The notes under the pieces: model-generated
Database searches by the model: none
Seen by the model: only the letters and a program-made list of their open reading frames with translations
What the model was told of the DNA's origin: nothing
Assembly: GCA_016297805.1 (NCBI GenBank)
Contig: JAEDFX010000002.1
Coordinates: 1-61,952, forward strand
Direction of reading: 5' to 3'
Length of the DNA: 61,952 bases
From: Treponema sp.
Lineage (GTDB): Bacteria; Spirochaetota; Spirochaetia; Treponematales; Treponemataceae
Part shown: one piece after another, positions 53,537 through 61,952 of the stretch
Layout of the letters: each line of letters opens with the position of its first letter
Numbering within the stretch: position 1 is the first letter of the stretch
Translations under genes and position numbers: made by a program

Positions 53537-54628
53537 ATGTTTAATAATAAACTGGAATGCTCTCCTTTTGTAGGTGGTGCTGTAATAATCAGTCTGGCTT
53601 TTTTTCTCATAATTCCATTTAAGTTTCTTCAGCTTATTTGTCTTGGAGTGCTGTTTATTATTGGTATATCTTATGCCTATGCCAGAATATTGCAGAAAAG
53701 CTTGAAGGTTGAACGAAATATTTCTGATTTAAAGCTTGCTTGTAAAGAGCAGATTTATATTACCTTTACCTTGAAAAACTATTCCAGACTGCCAGTTTTT
53801 ACCTGTTATTATTTTGATGAAGCACCGTACCTTCTGGTATATAGAGATAAAAATTCCGGTTTGGTAGAACTGAGGCCTTACGAATCAAAGCTGATTACAT
53901 ACAAGGTTTCGGCACAGAATCGTGGTTTGTATACAGTTGGACCTGTCAGAATCAGAACCAGTGATCCTCTTGGACTTTTTACTATGGACTTTGAAGTTCA
54001 TGCAGATATGACAATTACAGTAAGACCAGAACGAATTAAGCTTATTACAGAAACTATGCCAGGATTTCCTCAGGGACATTTGAAAATAACTAATCCTGTT
54101 TATGAAGATATTACAATGCGTCGTTCTATTCGGGAATATGAGAATGGAGATGAGCAGAAACGCATAAACTGGAGAGCCACTGCTAAGTTTGATAAACTAT
54201 TTACCAATCAGTATGAGGCTTCTTATGATGCACCCTTTTTTATTTTTTTGAATCTTGCAGAAGAAGATTATCCTTTGCAGAGCCGTGGTTATTATACTGA
54301 AAAAGCTGTTCAGATGGCTGCATCTATTGTTGAACGTTCCCGTTTTTTGAAGCAGCGCTGTGGTTTTGCCGCATACGCCAATGATTTTCCTTATCTTAAA
54401 CCAAAGCAGAATCAGGCTGATATGATTCTTGATATTCTTGCACTTATTAAAACAGAGCCTGGAAAGCTGAATTATGATCCGGAACGAAAGTTCAGACATC
54501 AGCTTCCAGCAGGTACTTTGATTTATGTAATAGGCCCAGATGAGGTTATGAAGTATTTTGTAAAAGTTGAAGGCAATCAGCAGGATATTAATACAACAAA
54601 TACCGGTATTTTGCGTAAGGGTGTGTAA
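53537..54628 (+). CDS. DUF58 membrane-anchored protein
   Basis: This 363-residue protein has two N-terminal helices (about 13-50), a beta domain with NRGLYTVGPVRIRTSDPLGLF, and the DUF58 signature RSIREYENGDEQKRINWRATAK (about residues 195-216). A VWA-like fold follows. DUF58 proteins work with MoxR, perhaps as a metal- or substrate-binding partner at the membrane. It directly follows moxR and precedes a membrane protein by 2 bp. Confidence 0.92.
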   Translation: MFNNKLECSPFVGGAVIISLAFFLIIPFKFLQLICLGVLFIIGISYAYARILQKSLKVERNISDLKLACKEQIYITFTLKNYSRLPVFTCYYFDEAPYLLVYRDKNSGLVELRPYESKLITYKVSAQNRGLYTVGPVRIRTSDPLGLFTMDFEVHADMTITVRPERIKLITETMPGFPQGHLKITNPVYEDITMRRSIREYENGDEQKRINWRATAKFDKLFTNQYEASYDAPFFIFLNLAEEDYPLQSRGYYTEKAVQMAASIVERSRFLKQRCGFAAYANDFPYLKPKQNQADMILDILALIKTEPGKLNYDPERKFRHQLPAGTLIYVIGPDEVMKYFVKVEGNQQDINTTNTGILRKGV

Positions 54629-54630
54629 AG

Positions 54631-56115
54631 ATGAATAGCAATGGAAAAATTATTTTAGAAAGACTAATGATTTTCTCTGCTGTAACTGCATTTATGCTTT
54701 CATTTCTACTTATATTTGAATGCTGTGTGCTTTCTGAAATCCAACGGCCTTATTTATTCAGCTGGTTCACATATACTGTTACAGTGATTTCGGGGCTTGT
54801 TTTTATGATTGTTCTGGAATTATTCGTAAATGAAAAAACAAAATTTGTCGTTCATTTAAGGTTTATTTTATTTTATCTGGTTTTTGTTCTCATTATTTCA
54901 TTTTTTCTTGGAACTTTGGATGTACCTTACCTTCTTATTCCGGTTCTGATTGTTCATTATTTTCTGGAATCTACTGTGAATGATATTTTTGTTTACCATG
55001 ATTATTTTACAGAAGGATATGAAGGAAAATCTGGAAAAGAACTAATTGAATACTTGTTTCATAACAATGTGGCAGCCCTTGAATTTGCTTCAAAAAGAAA
55101 TTCTTCCCGTGGTACACTATTCATTCTTGGCTTTATTCAGTTTGTGCTTTTGCTCATCCCTAATCTTCTGAAGCTTCATGTACCAGTATTGGCTTATGTT
55201 TTTGCACTGATATTTTATTTTTCTCTTTTTATTATTTTCATGATGCTGGGCATTTTTAACTCGGAATCTTACTATGCTTTTCTAGGTTTTGATACTGTTA
55301 TTAAGAACGAACGTAAGCATTATAAAATGGTAATCTTTATATTTTTAAGTGCTTTGTTACTAGCTTTGCTTTTATCTTCAAATCATGCTTTAGTAAATAT
55401 TCCAAAATTTAGCCAAAGAACATATGAGCTGCAGAAAAATTACGAATTGCCTGATTATTCAAATGATGCAGATCTGCCAAGACCCGATTTTGATGAAATA
55501 TTTAGTATTCCAGTAAAAAACCGTAAGCCAAGTCGTCTTGCAGGGATTTTAAAGGTTATGGCAAAGATTCTTAAAGTTATTGGTATTGTATTAGCTGGGG
55601 CTCTAGGCTTGTTTATTTTAATGCGGCCATTTTTCAGTGACAGTTGGAAGCAGTTTTTAAAGGAAAAGAGACTTTATCATTTTCTAAGGAAAATATGGAA
55701 TGATTTTAAGGATTTTGTAAAGGCAATTTTTACAGGTCAAAAGCCGGATGGACTTTATTCTACTGTTAGTTCAAGAAATTTTAGTGATGCAATAAAAGAT
55801 TTAATTCATAATTCAAAAAAATCAAAAGCAAAAAAAGCTGAACTGGACAGATTAACAAAGCAATTTATGTATTTAATCAACTGGGGAACCAAGCGAAAAA
55901 TATTATATACAAAAAATCTGGCACCAGCAGAATATACAGCCAAATTAAGTGTATATTTTTCTGAACATTTTACTAAAAATTATATGGGTTTTTGTGAAAA
56001 AGCCGGTGTTTTATATGAAAAAGCACTGTATGATAAGGAATTACTGTCCCAATCAGAAGAAGAACAGTTTATTAATTCAATTGATGAAATTTTAGCTTCT
56101 GGAAATATAAAATGA
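54631..56115 (+). CDS. Multi-pass membrane protein with a DUF4129-like C-terminus
   Basis: The 494-residue protein has four N-terminal helices (about residues 10-115), two or three central ones (about 165-210 and 228-245) and one near 310-330. A cytoplasmic tail follows with RLTKQFMYLINWGTKRKILYTKNLAPAEYTAKL, which resembles the DUF4129 end often found in MoxR-DUF58 operons. The usual transglutaminase domain is missing. Its stop overlaps the ATP-grasp start by four bases. Confidence 0.75.
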   Translation: MNSNGKIILERLMIFSAVTAFMLSFLLIFECCVLSEIQRPYLFSWFTYTVTVISGLVFMIVLELFVNEKTKFVVHLRFILFYLVFVLIISFFLGTLDVPYLLIPVLIVHYFLESTVNDIFVYHDYFTEGYEGKSGKELIEYLFHNNVAALEFASKRNSSRGTLFILGFIQFVLLLIPNLLKLHVPVLAYVFALIFYFSLFIIFMMLGIFNSESYYAFLGFDTVIKNERKHYKMVIFIFLSALLLALLLSSNHALVNIPKFSQRTYELQKNYELPDYSNDADLPRPDFDEIFSIPVKNRKPSRLAGILKVMAKILKVIGIVLAGALGLFILMRPFFSDSWKQFLKEKRLYHFLRKIWNDFKDFVKAIFTGQKPDGLYSTVSSRNFSDAIKDLIHNSKKSKAKKAELDRLTKQFMYLINWGTKRKILYTKNLAPAEYTAKLSVYFSEHFTKNYMGFCEKAGVLYEKALYDKELLSQSEEEQFINSIDEILASGNIK

Positions 56116-57491
56116 AAATAGTTTTTTACAGTACAAACTCCAATACTTTTGATAAAAATACATTCATTATAAAAGTTAAGCCTTCTAATATGGATGCTTT
56201 TCAAGAGTTTAAAAAAGAATACCCTGAACATGATTTTATATGCATCTCTCAGGCTCCTGCTATGTTTATGCCAGAAGATTCTGTTGTTCTTCTGGATCAG
56301 AATATGAATGCTGAACAGGTTTCTGAAGAAATATTAAAATATAATCCAGATTTTGCTGTTGCCATGAGCTTTTGGGTAAATCCTTATGACTGGCTTACTG
56401 TAAATGATGCACTTGTAGCTGAACGGTTGAAAGATGCTGGTGTCAAGACTGTTTGTCATAGCGTGGAAACAGGTCTTGTATGTTTTGATAAATGGCGTAC
56501 TCATCAGAAATTGCTGCAGCTTGGGTTTAATGTTCCTGAAGCTCTTTTTGTTGATCATGATTTGTATTTTTGTGCTGGAAGTCATAAAGAAGTTCTGAAT
56601 AATGTTTATAAGGCCAGTGTCGCCAGTCAGCTGGAGGATTTGAAGTTACCTTTAATTATTAAAGATACTGCAGGTCTTAGTTCCTATGGAATGACTGTTG
56701 TAAACACTTACGGTGAAGCTCGGTGTTATCTTAATTCCAAACGTAATAATTCCAACCGGATTGTTGAAGAATATATTACTGGTGAACAGTTTGGTACAGA
56801 AATTTACGGTGTGCCTGGACATTATAAAGTTATGCCTCCCCTTCGTTTCAGCTTAAATCAATATGGAATTACAAGTCCTAAACAAAGTGCAAAAAGTGGT
56901 CCTGTGGAACTGGAACCTGAACTGGAAGCTGACTTGCTGAAGCTTGCAGAAGCTATGAAGTTTGAAGGCTGTGCTCAGGTGGATTTAATAAAATCTGAAG
57001 GAAAATGGTACATTATCGAAATAAATCCTCGTCTTAGTGGAATGAGTTTTTCTTACGGGGTTTTATTAAATACATCAATTTTTAAACTTTTATATCAGTC
57101 ATCTTTGGCACATTTATTGCCAGAATTTAAAAAAAATGAACATTCAAGTCAGTCATCAGTGTTCCACTATGAAAATGAACATTCAAGTCAGTCATCAGTG
57201 TTCCACTATGAAAATGAACATTCAAGTCAGTCATCAGTGTTATGTATGACATCAAACGTGAAGATGGTGCATTTATTGAATGTTAAGCTTCCACTTTTAA
57301 ATGAAGAGATGATGGGAAAGTTGTTGGAGATTTCAGGGGTTCGTTTATTAAATCAGACTAATGATCTGACGGCTAAGCAGGAACGGGAAAAAGGTTTTTG
57401 TGAATGTATTATTACTGCTGATACTACTGAGGGAATACAAAAGATCTTGGATGAACTCAAGATCTTTTTTCCAGATGAGGCTACAATATAA
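56112..57491 (+). CDS. ATP-grasp ligase with an in-frame tandem repeat of a palindromic element
   Basis: The ATP-grasp core of this 459-residue protein occupies about residues 150-320, with LPLIIKDTAGLSSYGMTVV, IVEEYITGEQFGTEI, CAQVDLI and YIIEINPRLSGMS (metal site). It should join a carboxylate to an amine or thiol with ATP; the substrate is unknown. Residues 342-377 are two full and one partial copy of NEHSSQSSVFHYE, encoded by 39-bp repeats. About 80 further residues end the protein. It overlaps the DUF4129-like gene by four bases and the convergent gene by 11. Confidence 0.82.
   Translation: MKIVFYSTNSNTFDKNTFIIKVKPSNMDAFQEFKKEYPEHDFICISQAPAMFMPEDSVVLLDQNMNAEQVSEEILKYNPDFAVAMSFWVNPYDWLTVNDALVAERLKDAGVKTVCHSVETGLVCFDKWRTHQKLLQLGFNVPEALFVDHDLYFCAGSHKEVLNNVYKASVASQLEDLKLPLIIKDTAGLSSYGMTVVNTYGEARCYLNSKRNNSNRIVEEYITGEQFGTEIYGVPGHYKVMPPLRFSLNQYGITSPKQSAKSGPVELEPELEADLLKLAEAMKFEGCAQVDLIKSEGKWYIIEINPRLSGMSFSYGVLLNTSIFKLLYQSSLAHLLPEFKKNEHSSQSSVFHYENEHSSQSSVFHYENEHSSQSSVLCMTSNVKMVHLLNVKLPLLNEEMMGKLLEISGVRLLNQTNDLTAKQEREKGFCECIITADTTEGIQKILDELKIFFPDEATI
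57135..57242. repeat. In-frame tandem palindromic repeat, 39-bp units
   Basis: Units start at 57135, 57174 and 57213 (the last broken at about 57242), each AATGAACATTCAAGTCAGTC followed by ATCAGTGTTCCACTATGAA. Since 39 is a multiple of 3 the frame is kept. GAACATT can pair with AGTGTTC. The core GTCAGTCATC is shared with the intergenic array at 736-927. Confidence 0.9.
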
Positions 57492-58332
57492 CAGTCTGAG
57501 ACAATACTGAAATAGTCTGATCGTCCAGTTTGTTCTCTTCCACTGCTTTTAGTATTTGTTCTGGTGTGTATTTTGATTCTGGATATACCACAACGACTGC
57601 TTTATCACCGTTCTGCAAAAAGTTGTTTTCTCCCCAGTCTGAATATCTGGTGGCACCAATAGAAACCATAATGTTTTCAGGACATCCTGCTTCAACTAAG
57701 TAAGTATGAATATCTTCTGCAGGGCCTTCATCTTTCTGGCCATTGAATTTTTCCAGCATCCAGGTGATTAATTTTTCGTAAATATAACTGTAATTACGAA
57801 CAGCACTGTCTTCTCCGTAAACATAAGTTTTACCATCACGGATTAAGAAACTTGCAATTCGATAGTTGTCAAGAATTGATCCTTTTGTAAAGCTATCTAC
57901 AGAAATAAGATTTTTTGAAAACCCTTTAGAGCTGGGACCCCAGTTCTTTTTTAAGCTGATTTTTTTAGCACCTTCTTTTCGAATTGAGCAGTCGTTAGAT
58001 GCACCAAAAACCAAAGGCTTTAGGTTTAGTAATTTATCACCTTCCCATTCTGCTTTAAAAATAAGTGCACATTCCGGTTCAATCTGAACTTTCTGCTCTC
58101 CTTTTGGGAAAATAATTTTATCAGAATCAAAAGGAAATGCAGTAAGAAAATCAGGTGTAATATTTGTATTTGAAGTTTCAGGAAGATATGTTGGAAAAAT
58201 TGCTTTAGGAGCATTAACTTCGGCTGTTTTAACGTTTTTAAAATCAACTGCTTCTCCAGCCTGCTCCAGATGGCCTGTAAAATTTCCTGCAACGCCAAAA
58301 GTTGGAATTGCTTTTGAATAAATACTTTCCAT
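57481..58332 (-). CDS. DUF5718-like protein (possible fumarylacetoacetase-type fold)
   Basis: The 283-residue protein begins with FGVAGNFTGHLEQAGEA, which I associate from memory with DUF5718. The middle has PKGEQKVQIEPECALIF, GASNDCSIRKEGAKKISLKKNWG and SVDSFTKGSILDNYRIASFL, with acidic and lysine residues placed as in FAH-like enzymes. The reaction is unknown. It is two bases downstream of the femX-like gene and last in that operon. Its 3-prime end overlaps the convergent ATP-grasp gene by 11 bp. Confidence 0.65.
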   Translation of the reverse strand: MESIYSKAIPTFGVAGNFTGHLEQAGEAVDFKNVKTAEVNAPKAIFPTYLPETSNTNITPDFLTAFPFDSDKIIFPKGEQKVQIEPECALIFKAEWEGDKLLNLKPLVFGASNDCSIRKEGAKKISLKKNWGPSSKGFSKNLISVDSFTKGSILDNYRIASFLIRDGKTYVYGEDSAVRNYSYIYEKLITWMLEKFNGQKDEGPAEDIHTYLVEAGCPENIMVSIGATRYSDWGENNFLQNGDKAVVVVYPESKYTPEQILKAVEENKLDDQTISVLSQTVIL

Positions 58333-58334
58333 GT

Positions 58335-59606
58335 TTATCGTCCCTTTAATTTTTTTACAATCTTTTTAAACCAGAAAGCACGGATTTTTTCGGCAGCAAT
58401 ATACATTCTGTAAATTGGTTTTACAGGAACATCCCAGCTTCCTGTGTAATGTATATTTTTCCCGCCAAAATTTGCTTTAAACATATAAAGACCGTGCATA
58501 GGATGATTTTCATCTTTTCCCTCAGGCGGCATGCCGTACATATCATAAACTTTTGAGCCGTAAGCTTTAGCATCTTTCATGGCAGTCCATTGTAAAAGAT
58601 GATTAGGCATAAGGTTGCGTTTATTGTTGCTGGAAGCTCCATAAAGATAGATTGCTTCGTCTTTACTAAATAAAGTCATAATGCTGGCGATTTCCTCTCC
58701 TTCATGTTCAGCAATGTATAAGCTAATCTGAGGAACGTCTTTACCAGCTGCAATTTCTTCTGCAGAAGATTTTATTAAATCTAAATAATAAGACCTTGCA
58801 TGGCTTGAATTTCCATCCCGGGCATTAGTTTCCTTAGTTAATTCATAGAATTTGTCTATTTTTTCAGACAAATTAACATTATTTCCGAGGTATTTATGAA
58901 TAACTACACCTTTTCTTTCACTTAAACGGATATTATAACGCCATTTCTGGTGCATTTTCCCAAGAATTTCTTCTTCAGTACCAGTTAAATCAACTAAAGT
59001 GCTATCTGGAGGCTGAATATCTACTTTGTTTTTGCGGATTTTAAGCTTGTCTGCAAAAGCAACCATTTTCATGCCGTAGTTAAATGCATCACGCTCTTCT
59101 GGAGTTTCAAAACCTACATATGGATCAAAACGGATTGCGATTGTATTTTTAGGTAATTTAGTCTTTAATGCTTTTGCCAGTTCATTTAATAAAGCTGCAA
59201 ATTCAATGGTCTGTGTTTCTGGAGTAATTAGTTCTTGTCCGATAACAGCCATCTGGTTTTCATCATTGTTCAATGCTTCATCAATAACAGATGCCGGTGT
59301 GCACTCAAATGGCAGCTCTGGCATAAAAGGAATGTAAGCGATACTGAACATTCCTTTAGCAAAATTTCGATTTAGAACTGCCAGTTCAAAAGATTTTTTC
59401 AAATCTCCAGCAGCCTTATTATGATTGCAGTCTTTTAAGTCTCCTTCATCATTATGTGCTGCTGCTGGTAAAGTGTACTCCACTTCAAATCGCTTGTAGC
59501 TCCATCCGTGACGCGCCTTAAATTCACACCAGAATGGAGTCTGCAAAAACGAACCGTTATTTGGTTTTGAGGATGAAGTTATTTCGTTTAGTTTTATTCC
59601 GTACAT
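58335..59606 (-). CDS. FemX-like peptidoglycan aminoacyltransferase
   Basis: This 423-residue protein belongs to the FemABX / GNAT-like group. The middle has MHQKWRYNIRLSERKGV and FYELTKETNARDG, and the C-terminal part has IASIMTLFSKDEAIYLYGASSNNKRNLMPNHLLQWTAM and GLYMFKANFGG, all family features. Such enzymes transfer an amino acid from aminoacyl-tRNA to the side chain of the lipid II peptide. In treponemes the stem peptide contains ornithine with an attached glycine (recollection). The gene lies one base downstream of metG. Confidence 0.85.
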   Translation of the reverse strand: MYGIKLNEITSSSKPNNGSFLQTPFWCEFKARHGWSYKRFEVEYTLPAAAHNDEGDLKDCNHNKAAGDLKKSFELAVLNRNFAKGMFSIAYIPFMPELPFECTPASVIDEALNNDENQMAVIGQELITPETQTIEFAALLNELAKALKTKLPKNTIAIRFDPYVGFETPEERDAFNYGMKMVAFADKLKIRKNKVDIQPPDSTLVDLTGTEEEILGKMHQKWRYNIRLSERKGVVIHKYLGNNVNLSEKIDKFYELTKETNARDGNSSHARSYYLDLIKSSAEEIAAGKDVPQISLYIAEHEGEEIASIMTLFSKDEAIYLYGASSNNKRNLMPNHLLQWTAMKDAKAYGSKVYDMYGMPPEGKDENHPMHGLYMFKANFGGKNIHYTGSWDVPVKPIYRMYIAAEKIRAFWFKKIVKKLKGR

Positions 59607-59607
59607 A

Positions 59608-61917
59608 TTAGCCGATTTCAGAGTTTAATGCTTTTGAAGTCTTGATTTCTTTTCCATCAGCCAGCAATTTCTTTCCGGCAATCTGTACAACACCGTCTTT
59701 TGCTGCAATCTGAACTGCGAAGAATTCGTCACCTGTAATTTCTGCCTTTTTAGCTGTATTTACATCAGCACCTTCAAGAACAACCTTTGTTCCAGGAGCA
59801 GCCCAAGAAACGTCAAGAACTTCTACACAGTCCTTGTCGCCTTCTTTGTAGTCACCAGCCAAAAGCATACCACGGCTTTCTACACCACGCATTGTTCTTG
59901 GAGCAAGATTTGAAGCAATCACTACGTGTTTTCCAAGCAAATCTTCTTCTTTAAGATACATGCGGAGTCCAGACTGAATTGTGCGAGGTGTACCAGAACC
60001 GTCATCTAGAGTTTCAATAAAGAGCTTCTCTCCTTCTGGGTTTGGTTTTACATCAACAATTTTTGCTACAGTCAATTCAATATTTGAATTGAAGAAAGCT
60101 TCCTGCTGTTCCACAGGTAAAACTGTTGGTTCAGCCTTCTTCTGTTTCTTTTCTTTTTTATCAGCTTTCTTTTCTTCTTTTTTATTCTGCTGTCCACCGA
60201 ATTTTTCACGGAATGCCAGCATTGTTTTCTGATCAAGAGGTTTGAAATAAACTTCTGTTGGTCCTACAGTTGAAAGACCTTCTGTATTTCCAAGTTCTGC
60301 CCATGTATAACCAGGTTTTGTTTCCATGCCTACTTTCTTTTCTTCGATTGTTTTACCAAAGTAAGACATGATTTTCTGAGTATACTGTGGCATGTAAGGA
60401 TTCATCATAATCATCAGATCTTTGATTACATAACAAAGGTTGTGAATAAGGCTGTCTGCCACTGCAGGATTTTCTGTACGGGCTTTCCATGGTTCTGTTG
60501 CCTGGAATTTTTTGTTACAGATATCAGAAATTTCAAACATTGTACGGAACGCATCCTTCAAATCAGCCCATTCAAGGTAATCTGTTGCTTTCTTTTCAAG
60601 CTCTTTTACCTGTGCCCAAAGCTCTTCATCAACTGGAGCGTCAGGAATCTTTCCTTCATAGTATTTATTTACGAATAAGAGTGTGCGGTTTACAAGATTT
60701 CCAAGATTTCCAATCAATTCACCGTTAAGCTTTTCCATAAAGTCTTTCCATGTGAACTGATAATCCTGTTTTTCTGGACGATTATAGAAAATGTAGAAAC
60801 GCCATGCATCAGCTGGAATTCCTGTTTCAATTGCATCTGAACCAAATACACCAACTCCACGAGATTTAGAGAATTTTCCGTCTTCATAATTCAAATATTC
60901 TGTAGAAGACATGTGGTGAAGTTTTGTCCATTCATGTGGAGAACCAAGCAAAGTACAAGGGAAAATTACAGTGTGGAATGGAATGTTGTCTTTTCCAATA
61001 AACTGGAACAAATCAACCTTTTCTTTACCTTTAGCTTCTTCTGATTCTGCTGGTAACCACCAGGATTTCCAGTCAAAGCTCTGTTTTCCTTCTTTTACAA
61101 GTTCATCTGCCAGCTGTTTTGTGATTGAAAGGTATCCGATTGGAGCATTGAACCAAACATAGAATACTTTATCTTCGTAACCAGCTTTAGGAACTGGAAT
61201 ACCCCATTTCAAATCACGAGTAATACCACGTTCCTGAAGTCCGTCACGAATCCAAGCTTTTGTCATGTTGATTGCGTTGTCAGACCATCGGCCTTCTACA
61301 GAAGTTTTTTCAACCCAGGCATTCAATTTATCGCTAAGGGCTGGAAGATCGATGTACAGGTGTTTTGTTTCACGAACTTCTGGAGTATTTCCACAAGTAT
61401 GGCATTTAGGATCTTTAAGCTCGATTGGGTCAAGCAAAGAACCACATTCATCACACTGGTCACCGCGGGCTTTTGTTGAACCACATTTTGGACAAGTACC
61501 GTCAACATAGCGGTCAGCAAGGAACATGTTACAGTGAGGACAGAAAAGCTGTTTGTTTACATGTTCGTGAATCAATCCTGCAGCATCTAGGTCGTTGAAA
61601 AGAGCCTGTGTAATTTCTGTACACTGCTCGTTAGAAGTACGGCCGAATTTATCAAAGTTGATGTTGAACCATTTGTAGATGTTTGTATGTTCCTTGTAAT
61701 AGTGGTCACAAAGTGAACGAGGATCTGTTTTTTCTTCCAAAGCCTTTGTTTCTGTGGCAGTACCATATTCATCTGTACCACAAACATAAAGTGTATCATA
61801 GCCACGGCTACGGCAGAAACGTGCAAAAACGTCACCAGAAAGCGACTGAATGATGTTTCCAAGGTGTGGAATATTGTTTACATAAGGTAAAGCTGCAGTA
61901 ATAAGACGTCTGTTCAT
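59608..61917 (-). CDS. metG: Methionyl-tRNA synthetase with a C-terminal tRNA-binding domain
   Basis: MetG charges methionine tRNA. The protein (769 residues) starts MNRRLITAALPYVNNIPHLGN, with the HIGH-equivalent HLGN. A four-cysteine zinc knuckle follows (CPHC...CPKC and CDEC...CHTC) and the KMSKS-type loop KFSKSRGVGVFG. A lysine-rich linker and a C-terminal EMAP/Trbp111-like tRNA-binding domain (about 655-769) complete it. I start at ATG 61917: GAGGA lies six bases upstream, while the GTG at 61929 is part of that ribosome site. It heads the operon with the femX-like gene. Confidence 0.96.
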   Translation of the reverse strand: MNRRLITAALPYVNNIPHLGNIIQSLSGDVFARFCRSRGYDTLYVCGTDEYGTATETKALEEKTDPRSLCDHYYKEHTNIYKWFNINFDKFGRTSNEQCTEITQALFNDLDAAGLIHEHVNKQLFCPHCNMFLADRYVDGTCPKCGSTKARGDQCDECGSLLDPIELKDPKCHTCGNTPEVRETKHLYIDLPALSDKLNAWVEKTSVEGRWSDNAINMTKAWIRDGLQERGITRDLKWGIPVPKAGYEDKVFYVWFNAPIGYLSITKQLADELVKEGKQSFDWKSWWLPAESEEAKGKEKVDLFQFIGKDNIPFHTVIFPCTLLGSPHEWTKLHHMSSTEYLNYEDGKFSKSRGVGVFGSDAIETGIPADAWRFYIFYNRPEKQDYQFTWKDFMEKLNGELIGNLGNLVNRTLLFVNKYYEGKIPDAPVDEELWAQVKELEKKATDYLEWADLKDAFRTMFEISDICNKKFQATEPWKARTENPAVADSLIHNLCYVIKDLMIMMNPYMPQYTQKIMSYFGKTIEEKKVGMETKPGYTWAELGNTEGLSTVGPTEVYFKPLDQKTMLAFREKFGGQQNKKEEKKADKKEKKQKKAEPTVLPVEQQEAFFNSNIELTVAKIVDVKPNPEGEKLFIETLDDGSGTPRTIQSGLRMYLKEEDLLGKHVVIASNLAPRTMRGVESRGMLLAGDYKEGDKDCVEVLDVSWAAPGTKVVLEGADVNTAKKAEITGDEFFAVQIAAKDGVVQIAGKKLLADGKEIKTSKALNSEIG

Positions 61918-61952
61918 TAAAATCCTCACAATTATATTTAAATTGAATTAAT

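Noticed and set aside
57135..57242. Assembly duplication artefact in the ATP-grasp gene
   Set aside because: The unit resembles a repeat family seen elsewhere with compensatory changes, and the frame is preserved. It should still be confirmed with long reads.

Overview
The window is an AT-rich chromosomal segment from a spirochaete, almost certainly a Treponema-type organism. I infer this from protein character and gene order, since no 16S rRNA is present. The block dnaG - rpoD - zinc-ribbon protein - rnpB - TPR protein - mreB - mreC - mreD - PBP2 - rodA matches, from memory, the order in Treponema pallidum. Other pointers are flagellar rod genes (flgG end, FlgJ-like protein without a muramidase domain), a FemX-like aminoacyl transferase and several Treponema-style hypothetical proteins. 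The AT-rich composition and the presence of glycogen and threonine synthesis genes fit a gut or rumen treponeme better than T. pallidum. The genetic code is standard. All three tRNAs lack an encoded CCA, and a CCA-adding enzyme gene is present. Nothing looks like a prophage, transposon or CRISPR-cas locus. The region is mostly housekeeping.

Layout. 1-626: end of flgG and a FlgJ-like gene. 627-1069: terminator, an array of about 40-bp palindromic repeats and the murC promoter. 1070-4006: murC, yicC, cmk. 4108-6511 (minus): lipoprotein and threonine synthase. 6645-7802: alr. 7812-9155 (minus): folC. 9321-10421: trpS. 10548-12332 (minus): cca and a small membrane protein. 12396-14718: a band-7-like protein and glgA. 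14775-14936: tRNA-Thr and tRNA-Tyr. 15083-20952: a metallo-beta-lactamase-fold hydrolase, a 65-residue protein, mltG, dnaG and rpoD, all tightly packed. 21059-21982: zinc-ribbon protein. 22049-22449: RNase P RNA. 22465-29108: the cell-shape operon (TPR, mreBCD, PBP2, rodA). 29203-31395 (minus): a c-di-GMP phosphodiesterase. 31535-32029: flavin reductase-like. 32167-35754 (minus): mfd. 35808-37810: three envelope/regulatory genes. 37856-37939: tRNA-Leu. 37889-45373 (minus): eight packed genes (PilZ, HEAT-like, ComEC, rsmA, yggS, hypothetical, two pseudouridine synthases). 45414-46055: CPBP protease. 46025-50798 (minus): Gld-type ABC transporter and rnz. 50847-52441 (minus): MATE transporter and a small protein. 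52580-57491: MoxR, DUF58, membrane protein, ATP-grasp. 57481-61917 (minus): metG, femX-like, DUF5718-like.

Common themes are cell-wall synthesis and shape (murC, alr, mltG, mreBCD, PBP2, rodA, femX-like), core information processing (dnaG, rpoD, rnpB, trpS, metG, cca, rsmA, mfd, pseudouridine synthases) and c-di-GMP signalling (EAL and PilZ proteins).

The most interesting signals are not genes. (1) A palindromic repeat family of about 40 bp forms an intergenic array at 736-927. It recurs as an in-frame tandem repeat inside an ATP-grasp gene (57135-57242), with compensatory changes in the stem. (2) A second family of inverted repeats, built from ACGGAT-type units, sits in four intergenic gaps. 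In two of them it appears to supply a -35 hexamer exactly 17 bp from a TATAAT. (3) Several genes have a TATAAT or TAAAAT box 6-8 nt before the ATG and no Shine-Dalgarno sequence, which suggests leaderless mRNAs.
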